Below, one piece after another: positions 59,674 through 64,000 of a stretch of DNA of 64,000 bases (position 1 is its first letter; each line of letters begins with the position of its first letter). The notes beneath the pieces were generated by a model, which did not search any database, was not told the DNA's origin, and worked only from the letters and a program-made list of their open reading frames with translations. The translations under genes were made by a program, and so were the position numbers. This DNA is from Limibacterium fermenti (GTDB taxonomy: Bacteria; Bacteroidota; Bacteroidia; Bacteroidales; Dysgonomonadaceae). Location: positions 3,348,001-3,412,000 of the forward strand of contig NZ_CP159486.1 in assembly GCF_041902845.1 (NCBI RefSeq). Reading direction: 5' to 3'.

Positions 59674-59925
59674 TTACATTTCTTTGATAATTTGATAGGT
59701 AGGAACTAACGATTTCATGATTATCCAACCGATTAAATTAAATAGGTACACGCGAAGCACGTGTCGGATGGAGGGCAAAGTTGAAAAGCCCGAAAAATAG
59801 TCCAAGACAGGGCCGGAATAAACGGGTGCCGGGAAATAATCGTTAAGAAGACGGCCGAATCTTACGCTCAGAATAAGAATCACTAAAACAAAGAAAATTA
59901 CAGCAAAAGACGAAAAAAGCCCCAT
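59674..59925 (-). CDS. Possible small membrane protein, 83 aa
   Basis: Two hydrophobic stretches (about 7-23 AVIFFVLVILILSV and 60-72 LFNLIGWIIM) and no recognised family. It lies in the gap between pfkA and the rplM promoter, and its ATG overlaps the upstream side of that promoter (-33 at 59931-59934, other strand). No own promoter was found. It could be real or a chance frame in AT-rich DNA. Confidence 0.4.
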   Translation of the reverse strand: MGLFSSFAVIFFVLVILILSVRFGRLLNDYFPAPVYSGPVLDYFSGFSTLPSIRHVLRVYLFNLIGWIIMKSLVPTYQIIKEM

Positions 59926-59930
59926 TATTT

Positions 59931-59961
59931 TTTGCTAATATTCTGGAATATCGTAACTTTG
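59931..59961 (+). promoter_or_regulatory. Promoter of the rplM ribosomal protein operon (-33 TTTG, -7 TAACTTTG)
   Basis: -33 TTTG at 59931-59934, 19-bp spacer, -7 TAACTTTG at 59954-59961: a full consensus match. The transcription start would be near 59968, giving a leader of about 135 nt before rplM. Confidence 0.75.
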
Positions 59962-59967
59962 CAGTCC

Positions 59968-60102
59968 GATTATTAGTTTCATCCGTTAAAAGTTTGATTT
60001 AAAGCTTCTTATTTAACTATTTTATCCCTTAGCAAGATAAGATAAGAAGCGGAAGGAAAATCAGCTTATTTTTATATTACTAATTAAAAAAATTAAACGA
60101 AA
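59968..60102 (+). ncRNA. Structured 5' leader of rplM, candidate ribosomal-protein autoregulatory leader
   Basis: GCTTCTTAT at 60004-60012 pairs perfectly with ATAAGAAGC at 60042-60050; a second inner stem, TTTATC with GATAAG, continues it. I recall a published L13 leader candidate in Bacteroidia, but whether this sequence fits that model is not known from sight. The natural hypothesis is binding by L13 to repress its own operon. Confidence 0.5.
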
Positions 60103-60558
60103 GTGGATACTTTGAGTTATAAAACCATTTCTGTGAACAAGGAAACGGCACAGAAAGAATGGGTTGAGATAGATGCAACTGGGCAAGTCCTCGGACGTCT
60201 TTGTTCTAAAGTTGCGAAACTTTTGAGAGGCAAATACAAAGCAAGTTTTACTCCGCACGTAGATTGCGGCGACAATGTGATTATCATTAACGCCGATAAA
60301 GTAAAATTGACCGGCAATAAATGGAACGATCGTGTATATCTGCGTTATTCGGGCTATCCCGGAGGACAAAGGGAATCCAGTCCGGCCGATTTAATGAAGA
60401 AGAGTCCGGACAGACTTTTCCGCAAAGTCGTAAAGGGAATGCTCCCAAAGAATAAACTTGGCGATAGCATTCTGAACAACTTGTTCGTATATGCCGGAAG
60501 TGAGCATCCGCATCAAGCCCAACAACCCAAAAAAACAGATATTAATTCTCTTAAATAA
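60103..60558 (+). CDS. rplM: 50S ribosomal protein L13
   Basis: 151 residues from a GTG start (no ATG is available at this point without losing the MDTLSYKTIS N-terminus). Seen: WVEIDATGQVLGRLCSKVAKLLRGK, FTPHVDCGDNVIIINADKV and MLPKNKLGDSILNNLFVYAGSEHPHQAQQP (quoted in part). L13 assembles early in the 50S subunit. It is first in the rplM-rpsI pair and is preceded by a strong promoter and structured leader. Confidence 0.98.
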   Translation: MDTLSYKTISVNKETAQKEWVEIDATGQVLGRLCSKVAKLLRGKYKASFTPHVDCGDNVIIINADKVKLTGNKWNDRVYLRYSGYPGGQRESSPADLMKKSPDRLFRKVVKGMLPKNKLGDSILNNLFVYAGSEHPHQAQQPKKTDINSLK

Positions 60559-60563
60559 AAAAG

Positions 60564-60950
60564 ATGGACATCGTAAACGCAATAGGCAGACGCAAAGCCG
60601 CAATAGCTCGTGTATTCGTCAACGAGGGTACCGGTAAGATTACGATCAATAACCGCGATCTCAATGAATATTTCCCTTCTTCTATCCTCCAATTTGTCGT
60701 AAAGCAACCGTTGAATACGCTCAATGTAGCAGAAAAATATGATATCAATATCAACCTAAACGGAGGTGGCTACAAAGGACAATCGGAAGCTGCAAGATTG
60801 GCGATTGCACGCGCACTGGTAAAGATAAACCCTGAGGATAAACCCGCTTTAAGAGCTGAAGGCTTTATAACACGCGATTCACGCGTAGTAGAGCGTAAAA
60901 AACCGGGACGTCCGAAAGCAAGAAAGAGATTTCAATTCTCGAAACGTTAA
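60564..60950 (+). CDS. rpsI: 30S ribosomal protein S9
   Basis: 128 residues. Typical S9: NAIGRRKAAIARVFVNEGTG, the GGGYKGQSEAARLAIARALVKI segment (quoted in part) and the basic C-terminal tail ending RKRFQFSKR that reaches into the P-site of the ribosome. It follows rplM by 5 bp and is cotranscribed with it. Confidence 0.98.
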   Translation: MDIVNAIGRRKAAIARVFVNEGTGKITINNRDLNEYFPSSILQFVVKQPLNTLNVAEKYDININLNGGGYKGQSEAARLAIARALVKINPEDKPALRAEGFITRDSRVVERKKPGRPKARKRFQFSKR

Positions 60951-61156
60951 CTTTTGGAACGATTGCTTCCTGCATTTCGTTGCATAAAGCAATTGAGAAC
61001 GATATCCGTCGAATCGTTCTATCCGACCAAGACGTTTAGTATCTAAATCATAAGGACGTTATCCTTCCGATTTTTTCAACAAAGGAAAAAGGATAATTTA
61101 CCTTGTGATTCGAGTTAGAAAAAGAATGTAAACGAATAAAACAGTAAAAAACAAAC
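60951..61156 (+). ncRNA. Structured intergenic region before rpsB, candidate S2 leader
   Basis: A 206-nt gap with several stems: TTGCTT (60963-60968) with AAGCAA (60987-60992), inside a larger AACGATT (60958-60964) with AATCGTT (61012-61018), and TTATCCTT (61059-61066) with AAGGATAA (61089-61096), all perfect. The first two overlap by two bases, so they may be alternatives. It may hold a promoter or an autoregulatory site for rpsB-tsf; no exact -7 consensus was found. Confidence 0.45.
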
Positions 61157-62032
61157 ATGGCAAAATTAGAATTTGACCAACTTCTTGAGTCCGGTGCACA
61201 TTTCGGACACTTGAAAAGAAAATGGAATCCCGCTATGGCTCCCTATATTTTTATGGAACGTAACGGAATCCACATTATCGATCTTTATAAAACAATTGCA
61301 AAAACCGAAGAAGCTTCGGCCGCACTGAAACAAATTGCAAAATCAGGAAAGAAAATCCTTTTCGTTGCAACAAAAAAACAAGCCAAACCCGTCGTTGAAC
61401 AAAAAGCCCAAAGCGTAAATATGCCTTACGTCATAGAGCGTTGGCCGGGTGGAATGTTAACCAACTTCCCAACCATCCGCAAAGCGGTGAAGAAAATGGG
61501 CAACATCGATAAAATGATTAAAGACGGAACTTTCGATACGCTCTCCAAGCGCGAAAAACTCCAAGTGACTCGCCAACGGGCAAAATTGGAAAAGACGTTA
61601 GGTTCTATTCAGGATTTAACCCGTATTCCTTCCGCTCTGTTCATTGTAGACGTAATGAAAGAGCAAATTGCCGTAAAAGAAGCGAATCGACTTGGAATTC
61701 CGGTATTTGGCATTGTCGATACCAATTCCGATCCGACCAATATTGATTTTGTCATTCCGGCAAATGATGATGCAGCGAAAGCGGTCGACCTCATCTTGAC
61801 ATATGTTTGCGATGCAATAAAAGAAGGCCTGGACGAGCGTAAAGTTGAAAAAGCCGATGCGGCAGCAGCTGAAGAAAACGAAGAACAGGAAGAAAAGACA
61901 CCTTCACGCAGAGAACGCAAATCAAAAGCATTGAAGAAAGAGGGTATTATCCCTAAAGAAGACAAAGAAGCAATGAATGCGGCGGTAGTGAGCAGATATG
62001 CGAAAGACGAAGATGTCGATGTCGACGAATAA
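61157..62032 (+). CDS. rpsB: 30S ribosomal protein S2
   Basis: 291 residues. Seen: LLESGAHFGHLKRKWNPAMAPYIF (quoted in part), RWPGGMLTNFPTIRKAVKKM, ALFIVDVMKEQIAVKEANRLGIPV and DTNSDPTNIDFVIPANDDAAKAVDLI. The C-terminus has an extra acidic and basic tail of about 60 residues (AAAEENEEQEEKTPSRRERKSK), longer than in most phyla but usual in Bacteroidales. S2 recruits S1-like function and is needed for 30S maturation. It is upstream of tsf by 26 bp. Confidence 0.98.
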   Translation: MAKLEFDQLLESGAHFGHLKRKWNPAMAPYIFMERNGIHIIDLYKTIAKTEEASAALKQIAKSGKKILFVATKKQAKPVVEQKAQSVNMPYVIERWPGGMLTNFPTIRKAVKKMGNIDKMIKDGTFDTLSKREKLQVTRQRAKLEKTLGSIQDLTRIPSALFIVDVMKEQIAVKEANRLGIPVFGIVDTNSDPTNIDFVIPANDDAAKAVDLILTYVCDAIKEGLDERKVEKADAAAAEENEEQEEKTPSRRERKSKALKKEGIIPKEDKEAMNAAVVSRYAKDEDVDVDE

Positions 62033-62058
62033 AATATAAACTTATAATAAAAAAGAAT

Positions 62059-62880
62059 ATGGCAGTTACAATGGCAGACATCCAACACTTGCGCAAAATG
62101 ACCGGCGCGGGAATGATGGATTGCAAAAATGCTCTGAACGAAGCAAACGGTAATTTCGATAAAGCAATGGAAATTATCCGTAAGAAAGGACAGGCTGTTG
62201 CCGCTAAACGCGAAGACCGCGAAGCACACGAAGGATGTGTATTGGCGAAAACAGAAGGCGAATTTGCCGCGATCGTAGCCCTACAATGCGAAACGGACTT
62301 TGTGGCGAAAAATGAAGAATTCATTGCGCTTACTCAACAGTTTTTAGACGCCGCGATTCAATACAAACCGGCAACTCTTCAGGATTTATTAGCTCTCAAC
62401 CTTGATAAAGGAACCGTTTCTCAACTTATCACCGACAAAATCGGTGCGACAGGCGAAAAAATGGAATTAGGATATTATGAACATATCACCGCACCTTCGG
62501 TATATTCCTATATCCATTTGGGGAATAAATTAGCGACCATTGTGGGTTTTAACAAGCCCAATGTGGACGAGCATGTCGCCAAAGACATTGCGATGCAAGT
62601 TGCCGCAATGAATCCGATCGCAATTACGGCGGAAGAAATTCCGGCAGATATTAAGGAAAAAGAATTATCGATCGCTCGCGACAAAGCCCGTGAAGCCGGT
62701 AAACCTGAAAACTTGCTGGATCGTATCGCAGAAGGAGCTTTGCAAAAATTCTATAAAGAAGCTACTCTGCTTCAACAAGAATATGTCAAAGACAACAAGC
62801 ACACCATTGAGCAGTTTTTGAAACAACACGATAAAGACCTGAAGGTTACTGTGTTTAAACGAGTATCGTTGAATGCATAA
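62059..62880 (+). CDS. tsf: Elongation factor Ts
   Basis: 273 residues. N-terminal UBA-like segment with MADIQHLRKMTGAGMMDCKNALNEANGNFDKAMEIIRKKG (quoted in part), the core with TDFVAKNEEF, and a coiled-coil insertion. It exchanges GDP on EF-Tu. It is the last gene of rpsB-tsf, and a strong terminator follows. Confidence 0.98.
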   Translation: MAVTMADIQHLRKMTGAGMMDCKNALNEANGNFDKAMEIIRKKGQAVAAKREDREAHEGCVLAKTEGEFAAIVALQCETDFVAKNEEFIALTQQFLDAAIQYKPATLQDLLALNLDKGTVSQLITDKIGATGEKMELGYYEHITAPSVYSYIHLGNKLATIVGFNKPNVDEHVAKDIAMQVAAMNPIAITAEEIPADIKEKELSIARDKAREAGKPENLLDRIAEGALQKFYKEATLLQQEYVKDNKHTIEQFLKQHDKDLKVTVFKRVSLNA

Positions 62881-62907
62881 AATGTTCTTTACCGTTTAAT
62901 TAATAGG

Positions 62908-62943
62908 AAAAGCGCCGTAGATAACAATCTATGGCGCTTTTTA
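62908..62943 (+). terminator. Terminator after tsf
   Basis: AAAGCGCCGTAGAT pairs with ATCTATGGCGCTTT with one G-T pair and a 4-nt loop (AACA), followed by a T-run. It lies 28 bp after the tsf stop codon. Confidence 0.9.
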
Positions 62944-63017
62944 CGTCTATAACGGCTTTATCCCGTACAGGTTAATGATCGCACCAACCATTTACCGGCC
63001 TAACCCGCTTGAAGCGG

Positions 63018-63668
63018 TTAAACGGCAACGTCCCTTGAAGAGAGCGTCCAGGTAAGAACATAATCAGGAGAGACTTCGTAATGAATGCGAACCCGATTCA
63101 GGAATTGATCCGTTGTCACAATCGCCTGAAGAATCCCTTTCTCACAGGGAGTAAAGGGCAAAATATGAAGATCTTTGCGAAAGTCAACCCCTTCTTTATC
63201 CATGAGTTTGAATAAGGTTTCTTTTGCCGACCAATGCAATAAACGATGGATGACGGGGTGCTTATCATCGATATATTCTTCTTCGGAAATAAACTTACCG
63301 GCAATTTTATTCACCCGGTTGGAATTTATCTCGATATCGACACCTACCTCGCAAGTCTTGTGCAACAAGACGGCTGCAAAACCTTTGGTATGGGAAATGC
63401 TGATATGATAGGAGCCGTCCGCCAAATAAGGGCGCCCATTTTCCTTATATTGTATCTTTTTTGGATCATCCAGAAGAAAGAACAACAGCAAGCGGGTGGA
63501 AAGCCATTCGAGAATACGCCTCGGCGAACGGAGCGAAGAAACCGCTTTGACCATGTCCGGGCGTATCTCTTCGGGAAACAATAGCAAAAGCTCTTCTTCC
63601 GTTTCCGATATCTGCCAAACACCTAAAAAGCCGTCTTTATCATCAATATACTCTTTCCTTATCAACAT
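63018..63668 (-). CDS. 4'-phosphopantetheinyl transferase superfamily protein
   Basis: 216 residues of the Sfp-like two-domain type. Seen: GRPYL, YHISISHTKGFAAVLL, EVGVDIEINSNRV with the Mg-binding Asp and Glu, and LLHWSAKETLFKLMDKEGVDF with the acidic Glu and Lys. It transfers phosphopantetheine from CoA onto carrier proteins. In Bacteroidota it often follows gldE, which is upstream here (minus strand). AcpP at 55971 is a possible target. Confidence 0.92.
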   Translation of the reverse strand: MLIRKEYIDDKDGFLGVWQISETEEELLLLFPEEIRPDMVKAVSSLRSPRRILEWLSTRLLLFFLLDDPKKIQYKENGRPYLADGSYHISISHTKGFAAVLLHKTCEVGVDIEINSNRVNKIAGKFISEEEYIDDKHPVIHRLLHWSAKETLFKLMDKEGVDFRKDLHILPFTPCEKGILQAIVTTDQFLNRVRIHYEVSPDYVLTWTLSSRDVAV

Positions 63669-63680
63669 ATTCTTTTAAAT

Positions 63681-63735
63681 TTACCAGACCGGGGGTATCG
63701 GAACGACTTCCCCGGTAGGGAAGCGACCCTCTGGA
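63681..63735. repeat. GC-rich palindromic repeat, copy 5 (between gldE and the PPTase gene)
   Basis: CCGGGGGTATCG and CGACTTCCCCGG form a stem, followed by GGTAGGGAAGCGACCCTC, a partial second unit. It resembles copies 1-4 in shape. It sits inside a probable two-gene operon, so it is not simply a terminator. Confidence 0.5.
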
Positions 63736-63746
63736 TGAAGGAGATT

Positions 63747-64000
63747 TCAGGCTTTCGGCGGAATATAACGAACCTTTACGATACGCCGTTTGTTCATTTC
63801 CTCGGCTTGGAACGTATATTTTTTATACACAATAATTTCCTTTCGTTTGGGAAAATCGCCCTTCAACTCCAATAATAATCCGGCGATGGTATCGACCTCC
63901 TCCGACATTTTGTCGAAATCTTCCGCCGCGACACCGGTAATCTTTATAAAATCGTCGAGAGAGGTTTTGCCCTCAAAGATATACGATCCATCGGCGGCCT
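63747..64000 (-). CDS. gldE: GldE-like CBS/CorC-HlyC domain protein (partial, C-terminal end)
   Basis: Only the last 84 residues are visible; the gene continues past the right edge on the minus strand and ends with TGA at 63747. They show the transporter-associated CorC/HlyC domain: SYIFEGKTSLDDFIKITGV, EEVDTIAGLLLELKGDFPKRKEIIVYKKYTFQ (quoted in part) and a basic end NKRRIVKVRYIPPKA. The DTIAGLLLE segment and the position before a phosphopantetheinyl transferase fit GldE, a membrane protein linked to gliding or type IX secretion; other CorC-like proteins cannot be ruled out. Confidence 0.8.
   Translation of the reverse strand, partial: AADGSYIFEGKTSLDDFIKITGVAAEDFDKMSEEVDTIAGLLLELKGDFPKRKEIIVYKKYTFQAEEMNKRRIVKVRYIPPKA

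Overview
The window looks like a chromosomal segment of a Bacteroidales bacterium. Supporting signs are a SusC/SusD pair, promoters of the Bacteroidota type (-33 TTTG, about 19 bp spacer, -7 TAnnTTTG), the rplM-rpsI-rpsB-tsf and acpP-fabF-rnc orders, GldE, and many families largely confined to this phylum (DUF4292, DUF4494, DUF6261-like). I cannot name the genus; a member near Tannerellaceae/Porphyromonadaceae is a guess. No prophage, integrase, transposase or CRISPR array was seen.

Layout. 1-7.4 kb: the end of a glycan-type uptake locus (susD cut by the window edge, susC, a membrane-anchored beta-propeller/LuxR regulator and an upstream unknown gene). 7.5-12 kb: dut followed by an envelope operon (TPR protein, DUF4292 lipoprotein, EnvC-like factor). 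12.2-16.8 kb: an ECF sigma factor with an anti-sigma/beta-barrel fusion, then an NlpC/P60 peptidase and a dipeptide epimerase, probably for peptidoglycan peptide recycling. 17-19 kb: a DUF6261-like gene behind a 41-bp repeat array, and pncA. 19.3-32.4 kb: one collinear branched-chain amino acid operon, leuA-leuC-(four-helix-bundle gene)-leuD-cimA-like-leuB-ilvD-ilvB-ilvN-ilvC, preceded by a leader peptide rich in Ile/Leu/Val and a terminator hairpin, a textbook attenuator. 32.5-44 kb: mdh, a ROK regulator, grpE-dnaJ, class I aldolase, several small unknown genes, an Rpn-type nuclease, a second DUF6261-like gene with its own 41-bp array, and an HD protein. 44-54.9 kb: a His-rich secreted protein plus TonB receptor, oxyR, yggS-DUF4494, a radical SAM/lipoprotein pair, an acyl-CoA synthetase and a MATE pump. 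55-64 kb: tRNA-Leu, purN, acpP-fabF-rnc, pfkA, rplM-rpsI-rpsB-tsf, a phosphopantetheinyl transferase and gldE (partial).

The most unusual content lies between the genes. There are (a) short-period arrays of 7- and 8-bp units in at least nine spacers, several of which supply the 3' ends of genes and one of which is read as the C-terminal tail of PurN; two such arrays flank the four-helix-bundle gene in inverted orientation inside the leu operon; (b) two degenerate 41-bp-period tandem arrays, each in the predicted 5' leader of a DUF6261-like gene; (c) a three-copy MITE-like repeat with 18-bp terminal inverted repeats; (d) a family of GC-rich hairpins in intergenic gaps; and (e) structured leaders before rplM and rpsB. 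All functions are inferred from reading the sequence; no database search was run.
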